Positions 16,141 through 23,587 of a stretch of 24,637 nucleotides of DNA are shown here, piece after piece. The stretch is from Syntrophomonadaceae bacterium (lineage in GTDB: Bacteria > Bacillota > Ch66 > Ch109). The stretch is from positions 1-24,637 of the forward strand of contig JAAZDI010000044.1 in NCBI GenBank assembly GCA_012512295.1. The letters run 5' to 3'. How positions within the stretch are numbered: position 1 is the first letter of the stretch; each line of letters begins with the position of its first letter. The notes under the pieces were generated by a model. The model was not told the DNA's origin and did no database searches. It saw only the letters and a program-made list of their open reading frames with translations. The translations under genes were made by a program, and so were the position numbers.

Positions 16141-17292
16141 CTAAATGTGTTCGCGAACCCAACAACGGGCCCAGTGATCAACTGCCTGAAGAGTTGCCAA
16201 GTCAGGGTTATCAATCCGATGGTGACTAGCAAGTGCTCCCTCTATGAGGCGGGGTATATCCATAAAACCTATTTTTTCTTTGAGGAATAAATCAACCGCT
16301 TCTTCGTCAGCCCCGCTGAGCACAGTGGGCATGGACCCCCCTTTTTTTCCGGCAAGTAAGGCCAGTTCCAAACAGGGAAAATTTGTTAAATCCGGTGCAT
16401 GAAAAGTTAACTGCCCGGCCTCAACCAAACTTAGGCGCGGCCAGGGACTTCCCCAGCGTTCCGGATAGGATAAGGCGTACTGAATCGGTACTCGCATATC
16501 TGGTTGACCCAAGTGAGCCAGGATTGAACCATCTATAAATTCTATTAGGGAATGAACTATGGATTGAGGGTGAATTACCACCTCAATCTGGGAGTAATCA
16601 ACATTAAATAACCAGTGCGCCTCAATTACTTCAAGCCCCTTGTTCATTAAGCTAGCCGAATCAACTGTTATCTTTTGGCCCATTGACCAGTTAGGGTGGC
16701 GCAGCGCTAACTCGGGGGTGACAGTAGACAATTGGTCCTGTGTCCAACCTCGAAATGGACCGCCCGAAGCAGTTATAATCAACTTTCTTAAAAAACGTTT
16801 TTCATCACGTAAACATTGAAAAATAGCAGAAGGTTCACTATCGATCGGCAGAATTGGTGAATTCCAACGCCGAGACTCTTCCATTATCAAATGTCCAGCT
16901 ACTACCAATGGCTCCTTATTGGCTATCGCCACTGGAATACCTCGCCGAATTGCTTTGATTGTCGGCTCAAGTCCAGCAAAACCGCTCAAAGCGTTGACCA
17001 CCAGATCAACGTTCGGTAGATCCACTAAATCTGTTATTCCTTGTAAACCGCTTAATACTTGAACCGTCTCATCTTGGAGATGGCTGGCTGCTATCCGAGC
17101 TGCCTCAGCATCAGCCAAAGCGGCAAAGCTGGGACAAAACCTCCTGACCTGCTGCTCCAGCAATTGATAATTGCTGCCGGCTCCTAAACCAATTACCTTT
17201 AAAGTATTTGAATGGGCTTCAACTACTTCCAAAGTTTGACGGCCAATTGAACCAGTTGAACCTAATATGACAATCCTTTTCACATCTTGCAT
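16141..17292 (-). CDS. dxr: 1-deoxy-D-xylulose 5-phosphate reductoisomerase Dxr, with two proline substitutions at conserved active-site positions
   Basis: Dxr makes 2-C-methyl-D-erythritol 4-phosphate with NADPH, the first committed MEP step. The 383 residues include ILGSTGSIGRQTLEV (NADPH fold), VVNALSGFAGL, ITASGGPFRGW, HPNWSMGQKITVDSA, SLMNKGLEVIEAHWLF and the C-terminal helical domain. Metal ligands Asp151, Glu153 and Glu221 are present. Two normally near-invariant positions differ. NKES is NKEP (Pro128), and DSEH is DSEP (Pro154); the latter equals E. coli His153, an active-site histidine. The reading frame is intact and the rest is well conserved, so I call it a gene rather than a pseudogene. 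ATG has TAGGAG six bases upstream, and a promoter lies at 17339-17368. Confidence 0.95.
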   Translation of the reverse strand: MQDVKRIVILGSTGSIGRQTLEVVEAHSNTLKVIGLGAGSNYQLLEQQVRRFCPSFAALADAEAARIAASHLQDETVQVLSGLQGITDLVDLPNVDLVVNALSGFAGLEPTIKAIRRGIPVAIANKEPLVVAGHLIMEESRRWNSPILPIDSEPSAIFQCLRDEKRFLRKLIITASGGPFRGWTQDQLSTVTPELALRHPNWSMGQKITVDSASLMNKGLEVIEAHWLFNVDYSQIEVVIHPQSIVHSLIEFIDGSILAHLGQPDMRVPIQYALSYPERWGSPWPRLSLVEAGQLTFHAPDLTNFPCLELALLAGKKGGSMPTVLSGADEEAVDLFLKEKIGFMDIPRLIEGALASHHRIDNPDLATLQAVDHWARCWVREHI

Positions 17293-17338
17293 TGAAAACT
17301 CCTACAAAACAAATTAATAAACCTAATACTTCATTGTA

Positions 17339-17368
17339 ATTATAAGATTGTGATATTAAGCGGTGCAA
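17339..17368 (-). promoter_or_regulatory. Sigma-A promoter upstream of dxr
   Basis: On the minus strand TTGCAC (17363-17368), an 18-base spacer and a perfect TATAAT (17339-17344) lie 47 bases before the dxr ATG, in the 129-base gap after ytvI. It would drive dxr-rseP-ispG-proS and perhaps mgtC and polC. The -35 match is 4 of 6. Confidence 0.65.
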
Positions 17369-17421
17369 AGAATCTTGTCCAAATAGCCCTGCAGCAGAAA
17401 GAATCATTACTGTCTGACTTA

Positions 17422-18540
17422 TTAGCAATGATCTTTCGTCGACCAATTGGCAATTATTCCAGCCCGCCGCAAAGCCTGAAAAACAACAAGGGTTACTGGT
17501 CCTAGGATCATACCCAAAATACCACCGGCTTTAAGTCCAACAAAAAGACCGACCAATGTGGCTAAGGGATGTAACCCAATATTATTCGCGACGATTTTTG
17601 GCTCTAATAACTGGCGTACTATCGAAATAATAGCATAAAGAAACATCAGTTTACAACCAAAGCTAACATTTCCTATAGCAATTGTCCAAAGTGACCATGG
17701 AATAAATAGAGTTCCGGGACCTATAATCGGCAAGATATCCAGCAATCCGCCAACTAGAGCAATAGTAAGGGCATACTCAACTCCCAGGATCCTTAAACCA
17801 ATAACCGTTATAACCCCGGTTATAGATATTAAGATCAGCTGAGCTCTAAAAAAGCCGACTAAGGCACTACCTAAATCTCTTATCACGATTCGTCCCCGGT
17901 CGAACCAATCCGAAGAAACCCAACCGAAAAGCGTTTGGTAAATTAGTTCCCGATCTCGGCTAATAAAAAAAGTCGAAATCGTCGCAATTAAGAAAATGGT
18001 AAAGAAACCGGGCAAGGCCCCCAAAAACCCAATAAGGGCATTCATAACCCCCTGAACCAGGGTTTGAATTCCCCCCACCAAACTTCCCGCGTTTTGTTGC
18101 AGGGTTTCTGCAACTTGAGGCGGAATTGGTAATCGAAGATAAAAGGTTTGCCAATTCTCAACTAAGCTGACGATACTCTGACTCAGACCGGCCGATGAGG
18201 AAGACAGTAATCGGTATAACTCTATTAATTCATGTGCCAGGCGGCTTACTACACCGGCCAGAACTAAGGCTACGGTACCCCATACGACCACCAGGGCAAA
18301 TAAAACAGCAATTCCCCGGGATAATTTAAACTTTAACTGAAGCCTCCTTACTATAGGCTCAATCAATAATGACATGACCAATGCTAAAATAAAAGGTGAA
18401 AAATAAACTGGGAGCTGAGTTATGAAGTGAAAAATATAAGGTACAACGTAATATAAAGCCAGGTAGCCAGCTACCAGACCTACTGTAATAATGCTAAAAC
18501 GAACCAGGATTATGACATGTTTTAAGAGGGTTGGGTCCAT
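17422..18540 (-). CDS. AI-2E family membrane protein, sporulation protein YtvI-like
   Basis: This 372-residue protein has the AI-2E/PerM fold: two N-terminal membrane helices (about 12-35 and 45-60), one near 78-98, a soluble stretch with an amphipathic region (about 100-165), then four to five helices to the C-terminus. Family marks include FFISRDRELIY, DLGSALVGFFRAQLILI, GLLDILPIIGPGTLFIPW and ISIVRQLLEPKIVANNIGLHPLATL. The length and FISRDR block fit the YtvI subgroup, a sporulation integral membrane protein of Bacillota. The substrate is unknown; some family members are cation/proton antiporters. AGAGGTGA lies five bases before the ATG. Insertion between cdsA and dxr breaks the usual gene order. 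Confidence 0.85.
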   Translation of the reverse strand: MDPTLLKHVIILVRFSIITVGLVAGYLALYYVVPYIFHFITQLPVYFSPFILALVMSLLIEPIVRRLQLKFKLSRGIAVLFALVVVWGTVALVLAGVVSRLAHELIELYRLLSSSSAGLSQSIVSLVENWQTFYLRLPIPPQVAETLQQNAGSLVGGIQTLVQGVMNALIGFLGALPGFFTIFLIATISTFFISRDRELIYQTLFGWVSSDWFDRGRIVIRDLGSALVGFFRAQLILISITGVITVIGLRILGVEYALTIALVGGLLDILPIIGPGTLFIPWSLWTIAIGNVSFGCKLMFLYAIISIVRQLLEPKIVANNIGLHPLATLVGLFVGLKAGGILGMILGPVTLVVFQALRRAGIIANWSTKDHC

Positions 18541-18625
18541 CTAAATCACCTCTTACCCCCAATTTACTCAAATTAAGACTATTATAATACTTATGGTAAC
18601 AAATTTATGTATTTTTCTAAAATTA

Positions 18626-19456
18626 TTAAAAAAACTTATATTTCGTATATATTTGAACAAAGAAGTAAACTGTAGGCATGACGAATAATAAACTGTCAAA
18701 ACGATCGAGAATTCCACCGTGACCGGGAATTAAGCAGCCTGAATCTTTAACCCCGGCAGAACGCTTTAAGCCCGATTCAACTAAATCTCCAGCCTGCGCC
18801 ATTGCGCTCACTACCAAGCCTAAGACAATTGAGCCGGTTAACCCCAAATCCGGCCCACCCCATCGGAAAAACTCACTAGTACTAGTTAATAGTAATGAAG
18901 TGGCAATGCAAAAAAACAGCCCGCCTAGAGCACCTTCAAGGGTCTTGCCAGGACTTAAACGTGGCCAAGGCTTCCGTTTTCCCCAATTCCTACCAGTAAA
19001 ATAGGCACCGGTATCACTCGCCCAGGTAAGGATTAAAGCCAGTACAATCCAGTAACAGCCCTGATTTAATTCCCTGACTAGGACCCAAAAACTTAATAAC
19101 ATTCCAAGATAAAAAATACCCCATAAGGTTACAGCTACATCGGCCAATTTCCACCCCGGATAACTTATAATAAATCCAAATGCAGATGCTAATAAAATAC
19201 CGACAGGTAAATAACTAAAACAACCAGGGATAAACCCACTACAATCAAGATATGCAGCAATTGGAAAAAATAGGACTAACCATCCTATCCTTCCCCTTAC
19301 TACAAAGCCGATCTTTTCCATCAAACCGATAAATTCTTTCCATCCTAACCCTACCAGAACAACAACGCCGGCGACTAATAGCCAGCCCCCGGTCCAGACT
19401 ATAAAAAGCAATAAAGGAACGCCAAAAATTGCGCTTAATATCCGTAGTTTCAACAT
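18626..19456 (-). CDS. cdsA: Phosphatidate cytidylyltransferase (CDP-diglyceride synthase) CdsA
   Basis: CdsA makes CDP-diacylglycerol from CTP and phosphatidate, the branch point of phospholipid synthesis. The 276-residue protein is very hydrophobic, with about eight membrane helices. The family signature is complete: SGLKRSAGVKDSGCLIPGHGG then ILDRFDS, preceded by LILTWASDTGAYFTGRNWGK and SPGKTLEGALGG. These carry the acidic and basic residues that bind the nucleotide and magnesium. ATG has AGAGGG seven bases upstream. It begins 23 bases after uppS, the classical uppS-cdsA pair. Confidence 0.97.
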   Translation of the reverse strand: MLKLRILSAIFGVPLLLFIVWTGGWLLVAGVVVLVGLGWKEFIGLMEKIGFVVRGRIGWLVLFFPIAAYLDCSGFIPGCFSYLPVGILLASAFGFIISYPGWKLADVAVTLWGIFYLGMLLSFWVLVRELNQGCYWIVLALILTWASDTGAYFTGRNWGKRKPWPRLSPGKTLEGALGGLFFCIATSLLLTSTSEFFRWGGPDLGLTGSIVLGLVVSAMAQAGDLVESGLKRSAGVKDSGCLIPGHGGILDRFDSLLFVMPTVYFFVQIYTKYKFF

Positions 19457-19479
19457 ATGAGTTCCCTCTGTCTTTTCAG

Positions 19480-20259
19480 CTATAAACCGCCATAACGACG
19501 ATGACGCTTTTGATAATCTACAATGGCTTCGAACAAATGATGTTTTCGAAAATCAGGCCAAAGTACTGAACTGGTCCAAAACTCGGAGTAAGCACTCTGC
19601 CAGAGCAGAAAATTACTTAAACGTTGCTCGCCTGATGGTCGAATAACTAGATCTGGGTCAGGTAAATCCTTGGTATAAAGAAAACAACTTACTAGTTCCT
19701 CATTAATCTGTTCTAGTTTAATTTCTCCGGCCAGTACTTGTTGGGCTATCTGGCGGACCGCCTTTAAAATTTCTCGCCGCCCCCCATAGTTCAAGGCAAT
19801 ATTAAATTTCATGCCTTGATTGCCGTGGGTAACATTTTCGGCCTTATGCAAAGCTTGCTGAGCTAATAGCGGTAACTCGTCAATCTCACCCAAAATTCGC
19901 ACCTGTACTCCTTTGTGATGAAGCTCTGCTAGTTCCCTTTCCATATATTCCACTAACAGATCCATCAAAAAACTAACCTCTTCTGCCGGTCTCTTCCAAT
20001 TTTCGGTGGAAAAAGCATACACCGTCAGCACTTGAATTCCTAGCTCGCCGCAGATCGTGACTAATTCTTTCAAAGCCGACATGCCAGCTCGATGACCAGC
20101 ATATCGGGGAAGACCACGCAAAGTAGCCCAACGACCATTTCCATCCATTATTACAGCAATATGTTGTGGCAAATGATTATGATCAATTTGCGACTCCCAT
20201 TCATCTTCTGCTCGTTTTCCTCGTAACTTACGATTAAGTAAAGAATCAAAACCCGCCAC
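19480..20259 (-). CDS. uppS: Undecaprenyl diphosphate synthase UppS (isoprenyl transferase)
   Basis: UppS adds eight isopentenyl units in cis to farnesyl diphosphate, making the lipid carrier for peptidoglycan and teichoic acids. The 259 residues contain IAVIMDGNGRWA with catalytic Asp39, GHRAGMSALKELV, YAFSTENWKRP, FNIALNYGGRREI and the dimer/IPP-binding DLVIRPSGEQRLSNFLLWQSAYSE. The start is GTG 20259 with GGAGGGGG five bases upstream. The N-terminus is about 30 residues longer than the minimal core. An intrinsic terminator separates it from the frr cluster, so it needs its own promoter, which I could not identify in the 61 bases between. Confidence 0.97.
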   Translation of the reverse strand: MAGFDSLLNRKLRGKRAEDEWESQIDHNHLPQHIAVIMDGNGRWATLRGLPRYAGHRAGMSALKELVTICGELGIQVLTVYAFSTENWKRPAEEVSFLMDLLVEYMERELAELHHKGVQVRILGEIDELPLLAQQALHKAENVTHGNQGMKFNIALNYGGRREILKAVRQIAQQVLAGEIKLEQINEELVSCFLYTKDLPDPDLVIRPSGEQRLSNFLLWQSAYSEFWTSSVLWPDFRKHHLFEAIVDYQKRHRRYGGL

Positions 20260-20320
20260 CTAAACCCCCTCCAGTTCAGACAGGATTAAACCGGACAAAG
20301 GAAATATACAGACCAAGGAT

Positions 20321-20348
20321 AAAACCCCCGAATAATTGAGGGGGTTTT
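20321..20348 (-). terminator. Intrinsic terminator after the rpsB-tsf-pyrH-frr cluster
   Basis: On the minus strand AAAACCCCC and GGGGGTTTT form a perfect 9-bp stem around a 10-base loop. The stem's own four Ts end it on that strand; on the plus strand the T-run is five. All nearby genes are on the minus strand, so it most likely ends the transcript of the PASTA-like gene at 20382. Confidence 0.85.
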
Positions 20349-20381
20349 TAGGTTGATAATCAAATGGACAACCTTACATTA

Positions 20382-20609
20382 TTAAGGCTTAAGAGTCTTA
20401 AATGGAGCAACAACAAGTTGAAAAACCTCATCAGATAGTCGTTTCTGACGTAATACTCGCCAGTTATCGAATTCATTTGAATTAGTTTTATCGGGATTAA
20501 CTTTAATCTGTTGCACCTTAAAGCCACTTTTTGTTAATAATTGTATTGCGTCTTCGATTTCCCAGGCCACTATATCCGGTATTAATAAATCGGGTTGATC
20601 GCGATCCAT
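20382..20609 (-). CDS. Small PASTA-like protein of unknown role
   Basis: I do not recognise this 75-residue protein by name. Its pattern resembles a single PASTA repeat. LIPDIVAWEIEDAIQLLTKSGFKVQQ matches the opening VPDVVGM-x-x-x-A-x-x-L-x-x-x-G-F/L-x-V. NWRVLRQKRLSDEVFQLVVAP matches the closing V-x-x-Q-x-x-x-x-x-x-x-V-x-L-x-V-S strand pair. PASTA domains are usually extracellular beta-lactam or muropeptide-sensing repeats on kinases and penicillin-binding proteins, but here there is no signal peptide or membrane helix. The ATG begins directly after frr (TAA at 20612) with a GGAAG site. The terminator follows 33 bases after the stop. It could be a nucleotide- or RNA-associated accessory to the translation cluster; I infer nothing firmer. 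Confidence 0.75.
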   Translation of the reverse strand: MDRDQPDLLIPDIVAWEIEDAIQLLTKSGFKVQQIKVNPDKTNSNEFDNWRVLRQKRLSDEVFQLVVAPFKTLKP

Positions 20610-20611
20610 AT

Positions 20612-21169
20612 TTATACTTCCATGACTTCCTGTTCTTTAGACTCAGCTAATTTATCAATGACTTTGATGATATTGTCCGTAATTTTCTGCAGGGAATCCT
20701 GTTCTCGGCGCATAATGTCTTCAGAGATCTCTCCCTTTTTTTCCCGTGCCTTTAATTGATCCATCGCATCGCGTCGAATGTTCCGGACTGCTACCCGTGC
20801 TTCCTCAGCCCTTTTTTTGATCACTTTGACTAATTCCTTGCGTCGTTCCTGGGTTAACTGGGGAATGGCGATCCGGACTACATTACCATCGCTGCTCGGA
20901 GTAATTCCCAGATCGGACTTGAGAATAGCCTTTTCAATGGCTGGAATTAGACTGCGGTCCCAGGGCTGGATAACTAGCAATCGAGGCTCAGGAACACCGA
21001 TATTCCCTACTTGATTAATCGGAGTGGGTGTACCATAATAATCCACTAACACCCGTTCTAGCAGAGCTGGATTAGCCCTGCCGGCTCTTAGTGAAGCAAA
21101 TTCCCGCTTGAGGTTATCGACACTTTTTTGCATTCTTTCTTCCGCGTCTTTAAGATATTCATCAGCCAT
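20612..21169 (-). CDS. frr: Ribosome recycling factor
   Basis: RRF, together with EF-G, splits post-termination ribosomes. The length of 185 residues is exactly typical. The three-helix-bundle domain and hinge are seen in LKREFASLRAGRANPALLE, VDYYGTPTPINQVGNI and PWDRSLIPAIEKAIL. LTQERRKELVKVIKKRAEEARVAVRNIRRDA and the C-terminal helix with KITDNIIKVID follow. ATG has GGAGGG seven bases upstream, overlapping the pyrH stop, only four bases away, so translation is likely coupled. Confidence 0.98.
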   Translation of the reverse strand: MADEYLKDAEERMQKSVDNLKREFASLRAGRANPALLERVLVDYYGTPTPINQVGNIGVPEPRLLVIQPWDRSLIPAIEKAILKSDLGITPSSDGNVVRIAIPQLTQERRKELVKVIKKRAEEARVAVRNIRRDAMDQLKAREKKGEISEDIMRREQDSLQKITDNIIKVIDKLAESKEQEVMEV

Positions 21170-21173
21170 TTCT

Positions 21174-21890
21174 CTACCCTCCTACATAAGTTCCTACTTC
21201 TTTACCCTGAACTACTTTAAGGATGTTTCCTTTTTCGTTAAGATTAAAAACAATAATCGGAATCTGATTATCCATACACAAAGAAGTTGCGGTGGAATCC
21301 ATAACCCCCAATCTTTGATTAAGAACATCAATATAACTGAGGTCTCGATAAAGTATTGCTTCTGGATTCTTAACCGGGTCGGAATCATACACCCCATCTA
21401 CCTTTTTAGCCATCAATATAACATCAGCTTCTATTTCTGCCGCCCGTAAAGCAGCAGTGGTATCCGTTGAAAAATAGGGTGAACCGGTTCCACCCGCAAA
21501 AATAACCACCCGCCCCTTTTCTAGGTGACGAATAGCCCGGCGTCGAATATAGGGCTCAGCTATTTGCCGCAACTCTATTGCTGATAAAACACGAGTGACC
21601 ACATTTAGTTTTTCCATTGCATCCTGCAATGAAAGTGAATTGATTACTGTTGCCAACATTCCCATATAGTCAGCAGTCGCCCGATCCATGCCCTTTGCAC
21701 TGCCAGCAACCCCACGCCAAATATTTCCTCCCCCAACCACTATAGCCACTTCAACCCCAGCGTCGTGGACCTCTTTAATCTCCCGGGCAATGGAATTAAC
21801 CGTATCCTGTTCAATACCAAATCCCTGTTCACCAGCTAATGCCTCTCCACTGAGCTTTAGGACTATTCTTTTATACTTAGGTTCGGCCAT
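21174..21890 (-). CDS. pyrH: UMP kinase
   Basis: PyrH phosphorylates UMP to UDP; it is hexameric and belongs to the amino-acid kinase family. The 238 residues show YKRIVLKLSGEALAG, VAIVVGGGNIWRG, DRATADYMGMLATVINSLSL, IFAGGTGSPYFSTDTTAALRA and LMAKKVDGVYDSDP. I chose ATG 21890, giving MAEPKYKRIVLKLSG. A TTG at 21902 abuts the GGAGG site with no spacing and is unlikely to be used, although the spacing to ATG (about 12) is long. It sits between tsf and frr as in most bacteria. Confidence 0.97.
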   Translation of the reverse strand: MAEPKYKRIVLKLSGEALAGEQGFGIEQDTVNSIAREIKEVHDAGVEVAIVVGGGNIWRGVAGSAKGMDRATADYMGMLATVINSLSLQDAMEKLNVVTRVLSAIELRQIAEPYIRRRAIRHLEKGRVVIFAGGTGSPYFSTDTTAALRAAEIEADVILMAKKVDGVYDSDPVKNPEAILYRDLSYIDVLNQRLGVMDSTATSLCMDNQIPIIVFNLNEKGNILKVVQGKEVGTYVGG

Positions 21891-21928
21891 AAATCGGGAC
21901 AACCTCCATTTCTTGAATTCAGATAAAA

Positions 21929-22582
21929 CTAGGCATTCTTAACTTGGCTCATAACTTCCTGGGCAAAGTTATCTTGTTTTTTCTCGATTCCCTCACCTAA
22001 TTCATATCGAACGAACCGTCGGATTCCTATATTTTCCCCTACCTTACTGATTTTTTCATGCAATAGCTGCTGGACGGTAATGTCGGGGTTTTTGATAAAA
22101 GGTTGTTCCAACAAACAAAATTCTTTATAGAATTTTTCAATTCGTCCTTCAACCATACGTTCCACTATTTTTTCTGGTTTACCCTCATTGAGAGCCTGAA
22201 CACGCAGAATAGACTTCTCTTTTTCAATAACTTCTGCTGGAACCTCTTCTCGACTGACATATTCCGGTTTAGACGCAGCAATTTGCATCGCTATATCCCG
22301 ACAAAACTCTCGATACTCATCGGTTTTAGCGACAAAATCAGTTTCACAGTTGACCTCGACTAGTACTCCTATTCTTCCCGCACCATGAATATAAGACTCA
22401 ATTCTGCCTTCCGCAGTGATTCGACCAGCTTTTTTCGCAGCGGCGGTCAAACCTTTTTCGCGTAAGACCTTAATCGCCTCATCTATGTTTCCCTGAGTGG
22501 CTACCAGTGCTTTCTTACATTCCATCATCCCGACTCCGGTCCGTTCCCGAAGTTCTTTTACCATTGCTGCTGTAATTTCCAT
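21929..22582 (-). CDS. tsf: Elongation factor Ts
   Basis: EF-Ts exchanges GDP for GTP on EF-Tu. MEITAAMVKELRERTGVGMMECKKAL is the universal start. The central TDFVAKTDEYREF motif contacts EF-Tu. I use the ATG at 22582, with GGAGGTGA eight bases upstream. The longer reading to 22609 has no family support. The product is 217 residues, the short Clostridia form with one reduced C-terminal subdomain rather than the roughly 290-residue B. subtilis form. Confidence 0.97.
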   Translation of the reverse strand: MEITAAMVKELRERTGVGMMECKKALVATQGNIDEAIKVLREKGLTAAAKKAGRITAEGRIESYIHGAGRIGVLVEVNCETDFVAKTDEYREFCRDIAMQIAASKPEYVSREEVPAEVIEKEKSILRVQALNEGKPEKIVERMVEGRIEKFYKEFCLLEQPFIKNPDITVQQLLHEKISKVGENIGIRRFVRYELGEGIEKKQDNFAQEVMSQVKNA

Positions 22583-22642
22583 TGAACTATTCACCTCCGG
22601 CTTTATCAATAAACGTTTGAAAACGTTGTCCTATACATAAAA

Positions 22643-22687
22643 GTAGGGATAAGAGTTAGGGAAATCTTTCCCCTCGGTCACCCCTAC
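22643..22687 (-). terminator. Possible attenuator hairpin between rpsB and tsf
   Basis: In the 119-base rpsB-tsf gap the minus strand has GTAGGG and CCCTAC as an outer stem, followed by TTTTATG. An inner GGGAAAG/TTTCCC helix lies between them. A second copy of GTAGGG just upstream could compete for the same partner. This resembles a partial terminator that would reduce tsf relative to rpsB. The pairing is visible; function is inferred. Confidence 0.4.
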
Positions 22688-22701
22688 CCCTACTCATTAC
22701 C

Positions 22702-23415
22702 TTATTCAGTCTGCTCCTCTACGGCCATCTGCTGTCCTTGCTTGGACTCGAGAACCGCCTCAGCTATTTTTCCAGTGAGCAGTTTAACTGCCCTGATTGC
22801 GTCATCATTACCTGGGATAACGTAATCAATTTCATCAGGATCACAATTAGTATCGACAATTGCCACTATAGGGATGCCCAGCCGACGAGCTTCTGCTACC
22901 GCAATCCGTTCTTTTCGCGGATCAATCACAAACAACGCCCCGGGTAATTCTTTCATGTCCTTGATGCCGCCTAAGAATCGGTCGAGTTTTTCCTTTTCCC
23001 CCATCAACCGAGACACTTCTTTTTTCGGAAGAACCTCAAAAGTTCCATCTTGCTCCATCCGCTCTAATTCCCTTAGACGCTGGATTCGCTTCTGAATAGT
23101 ATGAAAGTTAGTTAGCATACCACCCAACCAACGTTCATTGACATAAAACTGTTCACAACGCTGGGCTTCTTCGCGAACTGCCTCCTGAGCCTGTTTCTTC
23201 GTCCCGACAAAAAGGACGGATTTGTTTTGAGCAATTACATCGCGAATAAAAGCGTAGGCCTCCTCCACCTTACGAACGGTTTTTTGCAAGTCAATAATGT
23301 AAATCCCGTTACGTTCGGTGAAAATAAAAGGAGCCATTTTTGGATTCCAGCGTCTAGTCTGATGGCCAAAGTGTACTCCCGCTTCCAGAAGCTGTTTCAT
23401 TGAAATAACTGCCAT
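22702..23415 (-). CDS. rpsB: 30S ribosomal protein S2
   Basis: S2 sits on the 30S subunit solvent face near the mRNA exit and is assembled late. MAVISMKQLLEAGVHFGHQTRRWNPKM is the family start and selects ATG 23415, which has AAGGAGGTG upstream; a longer reading to 23457 would include that site. Other blocks are IFTERNGIYIIDLQKT, VLFVGTKKQAQEAV, NERWLGGMLTNFHTI, GALFVIDPRKERIAVAEARRLGIPIVAIVDTNCDP and PGNDDAIRA. At 238 residues it has the usual length, ending in a Gln/Glu-rich tail. The 172-base upstream region includes a promoter candidate and a leader. Confidence 0.98.
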   Translation of the reverse strand: MAVISMKQLLEAGVHFGHQTRRWNPKMAPFIFTERNGIYIIDLQKTVRKVEEAYAFIRDVIAQNKSVLFVGTKKQAQEAVREEAQRCEQFYVNERWLGGMLTNFHTIQKRIQRLRELERMEQDGTFEVLPKKEVSRLMGEKEKLDRFLGGIKDMKELPGALFVIDPRKERIAVAEARRLGIPIVAIVDTNCDPDEIDYVIPGNDDAIRAVKLLTGKIAEAVLESKQGQQMAVEEQTE

Positions 23416-23537
23416 AATGATAACACCTCCTTCCTGGTTTTGCCTCCGTCCCCGCATTTCCCGACTTACTTTTGATAAACAAAAGCACCAGATCTAGGAT
23501 TGGGCAACGTGTGTATTTTTGCACCATTTATTAGTTT

Positions 23538-23565
23538 ATCATATAGGATACCTGAAAGCAAACAA
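23538..23565 (-). promoter_or_regulatory. Candidate sigma-A promoter for rpsB-tsf-pyrH-frr
   Basis: The minus strand has TTGTTT (23560-23565), a 16-base spacer and TATGAT (23538-23543), followed by a leader of about 115 bases before the rpsB ATG. The leader contains a small CTTTTG/CAAAAG hairpin, but I see no recognised S2-binding element. A shifted reading, TTGCTT-17-TAAACT, overlaps it and is weaker. Confidence 0.5.
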
Positions 23566-23587
23566 TTAAAGTGTTTATAATTCTTAT

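Noticed and set aside
16130..16165. Longer rseP reading starting at TTG 16165, overlapping dxr.
   Set aside because: The ribosome-binding site GGGGGAG lies inside it, directly ahead of TTG 16129, which also gives the usual RseP N-terminus.
17219..17446. 75-codon minus-strand frame spanning the dxr-ytvI gap.
   Set aside because: It overlaps the dxr start and the ytvI end in another frame, covers the dxr promoter, and looks like no known protein.
18581..18586. Perfect TATAAT upstream of ytvI.
   Set aside because: No acceptable -35 box lies 16-18 bases upstream and there is no TGn extension, in an AT-rich gap where chance matches are likely.
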